A DNA stretch of 61,309 nucleotides from contig JAUNGI010000013.1 of the NCBI GenBank assembly GCA_030524525.1, positions 1 through 61,309 on the forward strand, in the 5' to 3' direction. Below, one piece after another: positions 8,259 through 17,767 of the stretch. A program made the translations under genes and the position numbers. This DNA comes from Lachnospiraceae bacterium. GTDB taxonomy: Bacteria > Bacillota > Clostridia > Lachnospirales > Lachnospiraceae. Each line of letters opens with the position of its first letter. Positions within the stretch are counted from its first letter, which is position 1. The notes under the pieces are model-generated. The model saw only the letters and a list, made by a program, of their open reading frames with translations, did not search any database and was not told the DNA's origin.

Positions 8259-11018
8259 TTACTTAAATTCCAAGACAAGACGATTTTTTTCGTCCGCAAA
8301 GTCGTAGGCGTATTCTTTTACCGCGGCGCGCACCAGCATAAGGGACAGCTCATCCCCTTCCTTCATGGGGTTGTACTGCCTGCCGTTCCATGCCAAGCGC
8401 ATTTCCAGCCGACTCTCCTTCTCCGAATATTCGACGGAAATCGAAATCGGATACTCCGGCGCTCCGGCAGGGACAACATTCTGCGCGATAATCTCCTCAA
8501 ATACGCGGCGCAGATTCTCGATCTGACGTCGGGACAAAAGATTCTTTTCCCCAAATTGCCGTATGCTTTCCGACATACGGATGAAATCATAATCCGAAGA
8601 TGCAAGCGTCAGCGTCAAAGTTTTTAACTGCCGCACAAAGGCGCGGGTTTTGTCCTTTTTCGGCCGCTCGAAAATTTCCTCCGGCGTCCCTTCCTCGTAA
8701 ATCACTCCCTCGTCCATATAGAAGATCCGGGTGGACACATCGCGGGCAAATCGCATTTCATGGGTTACGATCATCATCGTCAGCCCTTCCGAGGCAAGGC
8801 GTTTCATAACGCTCAGAACTTCTCCCACCATCGTCGGATCGAGCGCGCTTGTCGGCTCGTCAAACAGAACGATCTCCGGGTTCATGGCGAGCGTCCGGGC
8901 AATCGCAACACGCTGTTTCTGCCCGCCGGACAATTCATCGGGGTAATTCAGCGCCTTCTCCGCCATACCCACCATGCGCAGAAGCTGGATTCCGTTCTCG
9001 TATGCCTGTTGTTTGGACATGCCTTTCAGTACCGTCGGAGCCAAAATGACATTCTCAATCACCGTCAGATGACCAAACAGATTGAAGGACTGAAATACCA
9101 TACCCATGCGGCGGCGCAGCAAACGCAAATCGGTTTTCCGGTTTCCGGTATCTTTTCCAAAAACGAAGATCTTTCCGTCCGTGGGGCTCTCCAGACGATT
9201 CACACATCTCATCAGCGTAGATTTTCCCGTTCCGGACGGGCCTATGATCGTAATCACCTCACCGCGTTTTATGACGGTATTCACATCCTGCAGGGGCTTT
9301 GCATTCGGGTATTCTTTCTTCAAATGTTCCATGCGTATCAGCTCGCTGCTTTTAGGCAAGGAATCCGGAATCGCTTTTTCCGTCGTTTCCTCCGTTCGGC
9401 TGTCCTCCGGGCTTCCCTCTGCACGAATCCCCCTTGGATATTTTCTGGCCCGCCGTTTCGGATCGATCACGACTTCCATCCTGCCGATTCCAAAAACAAT
9501 CAAAGAGGACAGGATAAAGTAGATGACCGCCGTTGTAAGCAGCGGAAAAAACGCCTCGTAGGTACGGCTCCGAATAATGTCGCCGGCTTTTGTCAAATCC
9601 TCAATCGAGATATAGCCCACAATGGAGGTCAGCTTCACCATGGTAACAAGCTCGCTCTTATATAAGGGCAGCACATGCCTTACCGCCTGCGGCAGGATAA
9701 TGCGCCCAAAGGCTCCGGCGTTTCCGAAGCCCAACGCTATGGCGGCTTCCCACTGTCCTTTGTCCACCGCCTCGATCCCGGTGTTCAGAATGCCGGATAC
9801 GGAAACCGCAAACAGCACGGAAAACGCAATGACCGCAACCAGCACCGGAGAGATTTGAACCGAACCGAAAATGACAAAATAGGTAATCATCAGCACGACA
9901 AGGCTGGGGATTCCCTGCATCAGCTTGGAAAAGGCTTTGGCAAGGAACGAAAGAACGCGCGCTCTGCTTCTCAGGCACAGGCAGAGCAAAAAGCCCAAAA
10001 CCGTACCCAAAATTCCCGCAAAAACAGAAATCTCAAGCGTAACCAGCAGTCCGTTTGCAATGAGCTTCCAACGGCTTCCCCGGATAAAGGTCTTTTCAAA
10101 GCTTTCTTTCAGCCCGGCAAAAAAACCGCCAAGACCTGTCCCGTCGTCCGCCGCCGCGGCTCCGGTCGAATTTGCCAGCAGCTCCTCCGATATCGTACCT
10201 CTCCGACACAAAAACACCGTGCCGCCGGAATAGTAGGATTCGCAGAAATCCATCACTTCCAGACGTTCTTCCGTAATCATATAACAGCTCGCGCCGATAT
10301 CCGCCCGCCCCTGCTGCACATACATCATCAGCGACACGGTTTTCGTATTGATAAACTCCACACCCATGTCGAGACGGTCGGCTATGATCAGTGCCAGCTC
10401 CGTTTCCAGACCGGAAGCCTTCCCATCGTCTCCGATGTAAACCATCGGCATGGTAGAAGGGTCAAAGGCATAGCGAAGCGTTCCGCCCGCACGCTCGGAG
10501 GTATCGTACTGCGACCAGTCGATCCGCATGCGCTCCTCGTCCCCGCTGAACCATTTCTCCTTCAAGGAGTCCAGCGTACCGTCCGCTTTCAGCTCCCGAA
10601 TCACTTCGGAAACCGGCTCGGTCAAAGCGCTGTCCTTTTTCAGCAGCATACTGAAATCGTAGTTGGATATGACCTCCGGGAACACCGCCAGCTCCCGCGG
10701 GAACTGCGCCGCGGCAAGCTCCGCAACCGGACTGTCCAGAACAAGCGCCGTCACATCGCCTTTTTTCAGCGCCGCTATCATCGTTGCCAAGTCGTCGTAA
10801 TAGCTCCAGTTCAGGTTTTCATACTCCCCCGCCATCAGCTCCTCATAGGCGGCGCCGGTCAGCGTTCCGACGTTTTTGCCGTTAAAATCGGCAAGGGTTC
10901 CGAGCTGCGCCTCCGTTTTGTCTGTATTTCCGGCGCTGCAGCCGCCTGCAAAAAGAAGCAGAAATCCCAAAAGCAGAGCGATTGCGTATCGCTGTGTTTT
11001 GAAGTGGTTCCTTCTCAT
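8259..11018 (-). CDS. Single-chain polar amino acid ABC transporter (binding lobes + permease + ATPase) with degenerate HATPase-like C-terminus
   Basis: About 919 residues. A GGGGG site precedes two ATGs (11024 and 11018); 11018 has the better spacing. A lipoprotein signal (LLLFAGGC, Cys27) leads into a solute-binding segment resembling lobe 2 of SBP_bac_3 (about 35-155), then a lobe-1-like segment (about 180-275, with [11 protein letters not shown]). A His/Glu/Gln-type permease follows (about 300-520, EAA loop [14 protein letters not shown]), then a GlnQ-like ATPase (about 560-785) with [32 protein letters not shown] and the switch His in VTHEM. The last 120 residues align by eye with the HATPase end of the PP2C neighbour ([27 protein letters not shown]) but lack the ATP-binding Asp/Gly boxes. 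It probably imports or senses an amino acid at the membrane. Confidence 0.87.
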   Translation of the reverse strand: MRRNHFKTQRYAIALLLGFLLLFAGGCSAGNTDKTEAQLGTLADFNGKNVGTLTGAAYEELMAGEYENLNWSYYDDLATMIAALKKGDVTALVLDSPVAELAAAQFPRELAVFPEVISNYDFSMLLKKDSALTEPVSEVIRELKADGTLDSLKEKWFSGDEERMRIDWSQYDTSERAGGTLRYAFDPSTMPMVYIGDDGKASGLETELALIIADRLDMGVEFINTKTVSLMMYVQQGRADIGASCYMITEERLEVMDFCESYYSGGTVFLCRRGTISEELLANSTGAAAADDGTGLGGFFAGLKESFEKTFIRGSRWKLIANGLLVTLEISVFAGILGTVLGFLLCLCLRSRARVLSFLAKAFSKLMQGIPSLVVLMITYFVIFGSVQISPVLVAVIAFSVLFAVSVSGILNTGIEAVDKGQWEAAIALGFGNAGAFGRIILPQAVRHVLPLYKSELVTMVKLTSIVGYISIEDLTKAGDIIRSRTYEAFFPLLTTAVIYFILSSLIVFGIGRMEVVIDPKRRARKYPRGIRAEGSPEDSRTEETTEKAIPDSLPKSSELIRMEHLKKEYPNAKPLQDVNTVIKRGEVITIIGPSGTGKSTLMRCVNRLESPTDGKIFVFGKDTGNRKTDLRLLRRRMGMVFQSFNLFGHLTVIENVILAPTVLKGMSKQQAYENGIQLLRMVGMAEKALNYPDELSGGQKQRVAIARTLAMNPEIVLFDEPTSALDPTMVGEVLSVMKRLASEGLTMMIVTHEMRFARDVSTRIFYMDEGVIYEEGTPEEIFERPKKDKTRAFVRQLKTLTLTLASSDYDFIRMSESIRQFGEKNLLSRRQIENLRRVFEEIIAQNVVPAGAPEYPISISVEYSEKESRLEMRLAWNGRQYNPMKEGDELSLMLVRAAVKEYAYDFADEKNRLVLEFK

Positions 11019-11040
11019 AGCCATATTGCCCCCGTTATAC

Positions 11041-11622
11041 TTAGTCGCCAATATCCGTATGTCCCTGCTCAAATTCCCACTGAAGCCCATACTTGTCGAT
11101 AAAGTAAAAATACTTCGTATTGCTGAGGATATCCGCCGCTTCCTGCTTTGCTTTTACATTGTTTTCCTTTTCGCTGTCAAAGAAGCAGAAATCGGAAGGC
11201 TCCGTTTTGCTGATCTGATAGACGCGGTACCGCTCCGTCGTGTTGATCAGCGTAACGTCCGGCTGCGACTTGATATATTCAAACGCTTCCTCAATATTGG
11301 TAATCTTGAGAGCCACATGTCTTGCACCGCTGACGTCGTTCGCCGCAAAGATAACCGGCTCCTTGCGTCCTTCCGGTCTGTGGTAGCACATAAGCTCCAG
11401 CGTAAGGCGCGTTCCCGGCACATCCATAAAGCCGATGGATACCTCCGCATCTTCCGCCTCGTCAATAAAACCGCCCGCTTCAAAAAAGCCTTTGTTTTTC
11501 CAATGAGGGATATGCTGATTCGGTACTGCGCCTAATATCCTTTCGTAATACGCAAATGCTTCCTCCACATCATCCACAAAGATACATACATGCGATAAGC
11601 CTATAAAATTTGGTTTTTCCAT
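11041..11622 (-). CDS. VOC (glyoxalase/bleomycin resistance) family protein
   Basis: 193 residues from the ATG at 11622 (GGAGGATGG upstream). The N-terminal fold [21 protein letters not shown] and a later [16 protein letters not shown] plus [13 protein letters not shown] give the paired beta-alpha-beta units of the vicinal oxygen chelate superfamily, with His and Glu metal-ligand candidates. Members include isomerases, dioxygenases and binding proteins, so no substrate is assigned. It ends 17-23 bp before the start of the ABC fusion, so it may be the upstream member of that operon. Confidence 0.8.
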   Translation of the reverse strand: MEKPNFIGLSHVCIFVDDVEEAFAYYERILGAVPNQHIPHWKNKGFFEAGGFIDEAEDAEVSIGFMDVPGTRLTLELMCYHRPEGRKEPVIFAANDVSGARHVALKITNIEEAFEYIKSQPDVTLINTTERYRVYQISKTEPSDFCFFDSEKENNVKAKQEAADILSNTKYFYFIDKYGLQWEFEQGHTDIGD

Positions 11623-11682
11623 TTTGCACCATCCTCCAAAAATGCTGCCCGTCGGGACAGCCGCATCTTTTTTCACTCCCTG

Positions 11683-11877
11683 CTATTTCAAAATCCCATG
11701 ATCTCTCGCCAGATTCTCTATGCTTCTGTCATATGTAGCCTCTGCTTCTTTCGAAAAGAAACATCCGGGAACGCCTTCGTTATGGTCGCGATGATGCGCC
11801 ACGCAGGCGCAGCATTTCCCATGATTCGGGCAATCGTAGGTGCAGGGACAGGGTCTGGTATTGTCACAAGTATTCAT
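11683..11877 (-). CDS. Small cysteine-rich protein (DUF6485-like)
   Basis: 64 residues from the ATG at 11877, which has GAGGAGG in front. The sequence has Cys and His clusters (CPCTYDCPNHGKCCACVAHH) and ends with CFFSKEAEATYDRSIENL. This matches my recollection of the small DUF6485 family common in anaerobes. The cysteines suggest zinc or Fe-S binding. It faces the divergent MerR gene across a 150-bp promoter region containing a dyad, so it is the likely first gene of a MerR-controlled unit (inference). Confidence 0.7.
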   Translation of the reverse strand: MNTCDNTRPCPCTYDCPNHGKCCACVAHHRDHNEGVPGCFFSKEAEATYDRSIENLARDHGILK

Positions 11878-11918
11878 AACTTCCTCCTCTTTTTCAAGTC
11901 GATTTTTGATTTGCGGTA

Positions 11919-11948
11919 TTGACATTTTCCCACAATCTCAGATACACT
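11919..11948 (+). promoter_or_regulatory. Promoter for the merR-type gene
   Basis: TTGACA at 11919-11924 and TACACT at 11943-11948, spacer 18. It reads toward the MerR gene starting at 12029. Confidence 0.55.
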
Positions 11949-11956
11949 CTTTTATA

Positions 11957-11986
11957 TTATGCCACGTTCACCCATGAACGAATCAA
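11957..11986 (-). promoter_or_regulatory. Divergent promoter with MerR-type dyad in its spacer
   Basis: On the minus strand TTGATT (11981-11986) and CATAAT (11957-11962) are 18 bp apart. The spacer contains a perfect inverted repeat CGTTCA-CCCA-TGAACG at 11965-11980. A dyad between -35 and -10 is typical of MerR-family operators, and a merR-type gene is divergent here. Confidence 0.55.
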
Positions 11987-12028
11987 GGGGTTTTTCATCT
12001 TTACCCAAAAAACAATGGAGGAATTTTT

Positions 12029-12832
12029 ATGTGTCAGGATATCGGACATTTGTTTTCCATCACGCAGGCTGCCCATGCCTGCGGGCTTTCCCGCAGTACG
12101 CTCATGCGTATGGAGGAAAGGGGGCTGCTTACTCCCGCCTATATCGCCCCAAACAGCGGACGAAGGTATTATGACAATCACAATGTTGCCCGCATATTAC
12201 AGGTACAGATGTTTCAGTCAATGGGCTTTGACACAGAGGTAACCGCGACATATTTTTCAAAGAACGGCGAAGCGGCGGAGCTTCTTGCCCTTCTGGAAAA
12301 CAAGCTGAACCTGCTGCGAAGAAACGTGGAAGAAATGCGTCTGCGTTCCATGCAGTCCCCCAATATGTCCGTTCAGATAATCGAGCTGCCGGAGATCTTG
12401 TGCTGTGTACGCAGACATACCGGGCTGACGATTCAGGAAAAATATGACGCCATGTACGATTTTTACCATGATTGTATCCGTTCCGGCTGTGTGCTAGCGA
12501 AAGAGCCGCTTCTGGTGATCAATGAACGCACGGACTATTTGCAGGGAAAGATTACCTCCACCCCCTATCCTTTTCAGGTATGCGTCCCTGTTCTCCCCGA
12601 AAAGGCTCCCGCCGACGCCGTATGTCTCCCGTCCTGTACCGCTCTCTCCGTACTGTTCTATGATTACGGCAATGTGAACGAGGCATGGCTTACGCTCGGA
12701 AGGGAAGTAAAGGAACGGGAGCTTACTCCCGCCGCATTTCCAAGGACGCTCGGTATTGTAGCGCCTTATACCGGACGTGAAATTGATCCGAAGCGTTACT
12801 GTTCAAGAATTGTTCTGCCGATTCAGCAATAA
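12029..12832 (+). CDS. MerR-family transcriptional regulator with effector-binding domain
   Basis: 267 residues. The N-terminal winged helix reads FSITQAAHACGLSRSTLMRM, then a wing with SGRRYYD; a coiled-coil dimerisation helix follows (about 85-110). The C-terminal 150 residues form a GyrI/SOUL-like effector domain (VQIIELPEILCCVRRHTG ... TLGREVKERELT), as in multidrug-responsive BmrR-type regulators. GGAGG precedes the start. MerR proteins bend promoters with long spacers to activate them. The adjacent dyad and the divergent Cys-rich/VOC/ABC genes are the natural targets. The ligand is unknown. Confidence 0.87.
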   Translation: MCQDIGHLFSITQAAHACGLSRSTLMRMEERGLLTPAYIAPNSGRRYYDNHNVARILQVQMFQSMGFDTEVTATYFSKNGEAAELLALLENKLNLLRRNVEEMRLRSMQSPNMSVQIIELPEILCCVRRHTGLTIQEKYDAMYDFYHDCIRSGCVLAKEPLLVINERTDYLQGKITSTPYPFQVCVPVLPEKAPADAVCLPSCTALSVLFYDYGNVNEAWLTLGREVKERELTPAAFPRTLGIVAPYTGREIDPKRYCSRIVLPIQQ

Positions 12833-12873
12833 AGTGCCGCAGCCGCCATTGAAAATGGCGGCTGCGGCACTTT
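12831..12873. terminator. Strong bidirectional hairpin terminator
   Basis: A perfect 19-bp stem (12831-12849 with 12855-12873) and small loop TGAAA begin inside the MerR stop codon; A/T runs lie at both stem bases. It separates the converging MerR gene and methyltransferase gene. Confidence 0.85.
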
Positions 12874-12904
12874 ATTGCAGGTCTGTCGAGCATCGACAGA
12901 CTTT

Positions 12905-13702
12905 TCAAAGTTCCCCCACAAACAGCAGGTGATTGCTCATCCCAAGCAGCTCCGGCTTTTCGCAGATATAAAAATGATAGCGGAGATACTGGGCATAGCC
13001 TGCCTCGTCCAGCGCGTTGATCTTGTCCTCAAGCAGCTCGCTCACGCCGTCCGAAGCGACCTCGTGAAGAATGCGGACGCCGCCTGCGCCAAGAAGTCTG
13101 CGGCAGTCGTCCGGCGTATGGAAGACAAACGGAAAGTCCTCCAGCCGGAAGGTCTCCTTGTCATAATCGCCCACGGTGAAATAATCCGGACGATAAGAAA
13201 ACTCCGTCAGTATGACCATATCGTTTGAAATAAACGCAAAAAAGAGCTTTCCGTCGGGCTTGCAGACCCGCTTTGCCTCCGCGATGCACCGCAGGCGGTC
13301 TTCTTCCCTGTGAAGATGGTAGAGCGGGCCAAACAGCAGAACGACGTCAAACGAATCGTCCCCGTAACGGCTGAGATCGACGGCGTTTCCCTGCGCAAGC
13401 GAGACCGGCAGTTCCGGCGTCAGTTTTCTGCGAAACGCTTCGATATTGCTCTCCGCCAGCTCCAGCGCGCAGACCTCGTACCCCTTTTCCGCAAAGTACA
13501 GACTGTACTCTCCCGCTCCCGCGCCCACATCCAAGATGCGGTCGCCGGGCTTGAGATACCGCTCGATATAGCGCGTATTGGTCAGGAATTCCACGCGCGC
13601 CGCCTTGGAACGGTTCAGGCGCGTATCCTCTTGGAACAGCTCGTAGGTCTTTTGGATCTGCTCAATTTCGTCTTTTATCAAATACACATCATGAAAGTTC
13701 AT
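12905..13702 (-). CDS. Class I SAM-dependent methyltransferase
   Basis: 265 residues from the ATG at 13702 (GGGGGAGTTAT upstream; a longer start would overlap trmH). Rossmann-fold motifs are clear: motif I ILDVGAGAGEYSLYFAEKG, motif II ALELAESNIEAF, and a post-II DVVLLFGPLYHLH. The SAM-binding Gly-rich loop is intact. The substrate is not predictable; relatives act on small molecules or quinones. It is the last gene of a run headed by trmH, so the pairing may only reflect operon packing. Confidence 0.82.
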   Translation of the reverse strand: MNFHDVYLIKDEIEQIQKTYELFQEDTRLNRSKAARVEFLTNTRYIERYLKPGDRILDVGAGAGEYSLYFAEKGYEVCALELAESNIEAFRRKLTPELPVSLAQGNAVDLSRYGDDSFDVVLLFGPLYHLHREEDRLRCIAEAKRVCKPDGKLFFAFISNDMVILTEFSYRPDYFTVGDYDKETFRLEDFPFVFHTPDDCRRLLGAGGVRILHEVASDGVSELLEDKINALDEAGYAQYLRYHFYICEKPELLGMSNHLLFVGEL

Positions 13703-13724
13703 ATAACTCCCCCTTCGAGAGCGT

Positions 13725-14519
13725 TTACGCTTCCCCTTCAAACGGCTTCCGCGACTCGTACGCCAAAACCGCGCACGCCACCGCCGCGTTCAGCGATTCC
13801 GCCTGTCCGTACATGGGGATCCGAACCGCCTGCTTTGCCAGCGCGGTGCATTCGTCCGACAGTCCGTTCGCCTCGTTGCCGATCAGGATGCCGTAGCGCT
13901 TTCCGTAGGCCACGGTATCGTAGGAGACGGAGCCGGCAAGGTGCGCCGCAAATACGGAGACCCCCTGTGCGGCAAGGGTTTGCAGCACCTGCGGAAGCGA
14001 GGGCGCATAGAGAAACGGGACCCGGAAGATCGCCCCCATCGTGGATCGCACGACCTTCGGATTATACGCGTCCACCGAATCCTCCGAAAGGATCACGCCG
14101 GTCATGCCCGCCGCCTCTGCGGTCCGCAGGATCGTTCCCAGATTGCCGGGGTCCTGTAAGCGCTCCAGCAGGATGAGCCGGCACTCGTCTCCGAGCATTT
14201 CCTCAAGCGTGTGCTCCGGCATCCCCACCACCGCGCATACCCCCTGCGGCGTTACCGTTTCCGCGAGCCGTTCAAAAACCGAATCCGCCACCAGCTCGTA
14301 TTCCGTCTGCGCCGCCAGCGCCCGCTCCTCCGGCGCAAGATGCGCAAAGCCGCTTTCCGACCAGTAGGTCTCTTTCAGAAGCTCCGGTCTTTGCCGCAGC
14401 AGTTCAAAATACATTTTTCTGCCTTCGCACACAAAGACCCGCTCCTCCTCGCGCAGCCTCCGCTTCTTCAAAAGAGACGAAACGCGTTTTATTTTTTCGT
14501 TGCCGTTGCTTGTAATCAT
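13725..14519 (-). CDS. TrmH/SpoU-family RNA 2'-O-methyltransferase
   Basis: 264 residues. An N-terminal L30e-like substrate-binding domain (KKRRLREEERVFVCEG) precedes the SPOUT knot with the three motifs: LQDPGNLGTILRTAEA, YGILIGNEANGLSDE and IPMYGQAESLNAAVACAV. The family methylates ribose 2'-O in rRNA or tRNA using SAM. Length and N-domain fit the rRNA-acting RlmB/TsnR-like subgroup; the target nucleotide is unknown. Its start overlaps the stop of the upstream TrkA gene by 4 bp, indicating translational coupling. Confidence 0.9.
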   Translation of the reverse strand: MITSNGNEKIKRVSSLLKKRRLREEERVFVCEGRKMYFELLRQRPELLKETYWSESGFAHLAPEERALAAQTEYELVADSVFERLAETVTPQGVCAVVGMPEHTLEEMLGDECRLILLERLQDPGNLGTILRTAEAAGMTGVILSEDSVDAYNPKVVRSTMGAIFRVPFLYAPSLPQVLQTLAAQGVSVFAAHLAGSVSYDTVAYGKRYGILIGNEANGLSDECTALAKQAVRIPMYGQAESLNAAVACAVLAYESRKPFEGEA

Positions 14520-15205
14520 TGCTGCCCCTGCTTCTCCATCAGCTTTTTCAGCATATCGTTCCTGCCGATCACAACGAGCTTTTCCTCCGCCGCCAGCGGT
14601 CTTTCCGCCTCCGGCAGCATGTTCAGCTCGCTGCCGATCTTAATCCCAATGACGTTGATCCCGAAGCGCTTGCGCAGATTCAGTTCTACCAGCGACCTGC
14701 CGACCCAGCTCTCCGGAACCTCCAAGTCGATAATGCTGTATTCGTCCGTTACCTCGATCGTATCGAACAGCTCTCCGTAGGCAAGGTTGTTGGCGATATG
14801 CACGCCCATCTCGCTTTCCGGAAAAACGACCGCATCGGCTCCGACGCGCTTGAGAATCTTTTCCTGCAAGGCGCTGTACGCCTTCGTCATGACGAACGGC
14901 ACGCCCTGCTCCTTCGCCCAGATCGTCGTCAGCACGCTCGCCTCCAAAGAGGACGCCATCGCAATGATCGCGCCGTCAAAGTTGCGCATGCCAAGCTCCG
15001 CAAGCGTCTCCTCCTTTGTCACGTCGCCGGTCAGCGCGTAGGTCACGTCCCCGGCGACCTGCTGAACCCGTCCGCTGTCCTTGTCGATCGCCAGCACCTC
15101 GCAGCCGTTCAGTTCCAGCTGCCGCGCCACGCTGGAGCCGAACCGCCCCAGACCGATCACCACATACTCCCGTGCGGCTTCCTTTTTCCTTCTGTTCTTT
15201 TTCAT
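14516..15205 (-). CDS. Potassium uptake regulatory subunit (TrkA/KtrA family)
   Basis: 229 residues from the ATG at 15205 (AAAGGAA upstream). The N-terminal RCK_N domain has the nucleotide-binding YVVIGLGRFGSSVARQL and an acidic end of beta2 (LAIDKDSGRV). The C-terminal RCK_C domain runs about 140-229 (SIIDLEVPESWVGRSLVEL). It binds ATP/ADP or NAD(H) and c-di-AMP in relatives and gates the membrane subunit. The gene follows trkH/ktrB by 28 bp, the usual pairing. Confidence 0.93.
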   Translation of the reverse strand: MKKNRRKKEAAREYVVIGLGRFGSSVARQLELNGCEVLAIDKDSGRVQQVAGDVTYALTGDVTKEETLAELGMRNFDGAIIAMASSLEASVLTTIWAKEQGVPFVMTKAYSALQEKILKRVGADAVVFPESEMGVHIANNLAYGELFDTIEVTDEYSIIDLEVPESWVGRSLVELNLRKRFGINVIGIKIGSELNMLPEAERPLAAEEKLVVIGRNDMLKKLMEKQGQQ

Positions 15206-15233
15206 GCTCCGATTCCTTTCCGCCGCCTCGCTT

Positions 15234-16601
15234 TTACCCGACGCGAACCTTTCCCTCCGCCGCCAGCGCGTGTTTCTTTTTGGCTTCCACATTAAAGGCA
15301 AGAGCGAGCGAGATGGGGCCCACTCTGCCCAGATACATCGTAAGCACCACGATCAGCTTTCCCAAGACGTGCAGCGTTCCGGTCATACCGCGCGACAGTC
15401 CTACGGTGGCGATCGCGGAAGTCATTTCAAACATCGTATCCAGATAATCCCCGTCCTGCACATACATCACCGCAAAGGTCAGAAGGAACAAAGCGGACAG
15501 GCTGACCATCATGACCGCCAGAGCCTTCCGGACGACCGCGTCGGTCACGCGACGGCGGAACAGCTCCGTATCGGGCTTTCCTCGGACGATGCTGACAACG
15601 GACGCGGCGATCAGCGCCGCCGTCACCGTTTTGATCCCGCCCGCCGTGCTGGACGGAGAACCGCCGATAAACATGAAAAGAATAAACAGCAGGCAGGTAA
15701 CGTGCCGGAAATTTTCCTGCGGAATGGTGGCAAAGCCCGCCGTCCGCAGCGTAACGGACTGAAACAGGGATGCCAAAAGCTTCTCTCCCAGCGGCAGCCC
15801 GCCCAAGGTATCGGGATTGTCATATTCGAGAAGGAACGTGAGGAACGCGCCCCCAAAGATCAGCAGCGCCGTCATGAACAGCACAAGCTTCGCGTGAAGA
15901 TTCAGGGATTTCCACGGCGAACGCTTCCAGTTCCACTTCCGTTCCAAGCGCCAGACGCGCAGCAGCTCCCACCAGACCGGGAAGCCCAGACCGCCGATCA
16001 CGATCAGCGCCATCGTTGTGAAATTGACGAGAAGATTGCCCCGATAGGCGATCAAACTGCTGTCTCCGAGCAAATCGAGTCCGGCGTTGCAGAACGCCGA
16101 CACGGCGGTGAAGACGGACACCCAGATCCCCCTGCCAAGCCCGATCTCCGGGTCGGAGCAAAAGACCGGAAGATACAAAAGCGCCCCCAAGCCCTCGATC
16201 AGCAGCGTACCCTTGAGGATTTTCAGGGTCAGGCGCACCAGACCGCTCAGCGTATCGAGATTATACGCCTCCTGAATGAGCATCCGATCGGTCAGCGTTA
16301 TGCGCTTTCCGACCAGAAGCAGAAGCGCGGTGGTAAACGTAACGACGCCAAGACCGCCGAACTGGATCAGAAACAGCATGACCGCCTGTCCGAACGCGCT
16401 GAAATGCCCGGCGGGGGAAACCGTCGCCAGCCCCGTAACGCAGATCGACGAGGTCGCCATAAACAGCGCGTCCGAAAAGTCGGTGACTTCGCCCGTTTTC
16501 GACGAGATCGGAAGCATCAGAAGACCGGTTCCCAAGGCGATTCCCGCCAGAAAACCGACTAGAATGATTCGTGTTGTGGTAAAAAGCCTTCTTCGCTTCA
16601 T
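15234..16601 (-). CDS. Potassium uptake membrane subunit (TrkH/KtrB family)
   Basis: 455 residues with four M1-P-M2 repeats. The pore segments include SSICVTGLATVSPA and GGSPSSTAGGIKT, where the Gly of each repeat lines the K+ filter. Length (about 450) fits KtrB rather than the longer proteobacterial TrkH. It forms a dimeric K+ (Na+-coupled) channel on the KtrA ring. It starts 12 bp after the prfA stop, so K+ uptake may be co-transcribed with translation-termination genes. Confidence 0.93.
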   Translation of the reverse strand: MKRRRLFTTTRIILVGFLAGIALGTGLLMLPISSKTGEVTDFSDALFMATSSICVTGLATVSPAGHFSAFGQAVMLFLIQFGGLGVVTFTTALLLLVGKRITLTDRMLIQEAYNLDTLSGLVRLTLKILKGTLLIEGLGALLYLPVFCSDPEIGLGRGIWVSVFTAVSAFCNAGLDLLGDSSLIAYRGNLLVNFTTMALIVIGGLGFPVWWELLRVWRLERKWNWKRSPWKSLNLHAKLVLFMTALLIFGGAFLTFLLEYDNPDTLGGLPLGEKLLASLFQSVTLRTAGFATIPQENFRHVTCLLFILFMFIGGSPSSTAGGIKTVTAALIAASVVSIVRGKPDTELFRRRVTDAVVRKALAVMMVSLSALFLLTFAVMYVQDGDYLDTMFEMTSAIATVGLSRGMTGTLHVLGKLIVVLTMYLGRVGPISLALAFNVEAKKKHALAAEGKVRVG

Positions 16602-16613
16602 GCCCGTTTCCCT

Positions 16614-17687
<1,074 letters not shown>

Positions 17688-17707
17688 AAGTCTTTCTCCT
17701 TTTTTCT

Positions 17708-17767
17708 GTTACAGCCGCCCCTTCGCTGTTACTGCCGCACCTTTGCCGTTACAGCCGCCCCTTCACG
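17708..17767. repeat. Three tandem 20-bp repeats at the 3' end of prmC
   Basis: Units at 17708-17727, 17728-17747 and 17748-17767, consensus GTTACAGCCGCCCCTTCGCC with a few changes. The third unit contains the prmC stop and last codons; the others lie in the prmC-prfA gap. It looks like slippage duplication of the gene end. Confidence 0.85.

Noticed and set aside
8209-8299. Upstream start for the PAS-CPBP gene
   Set aside because: It would overlap the ABC fusion gene and lacks an SD; the ATG at 8209 has GAGGGAG.
8259-11018. Frameshift or assembly artefact joining separate ABC genes
   Set aside because: Binding, permease, ATPase and tail are in one uninterrupted frame with proper linkers, so a natural fusion is the simpler reading.
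15081-16562. Plus-strand open frame opposite the K+ uptake genes
   Set aside because: Shadow of trkH/trkA; highly basic, no motif.
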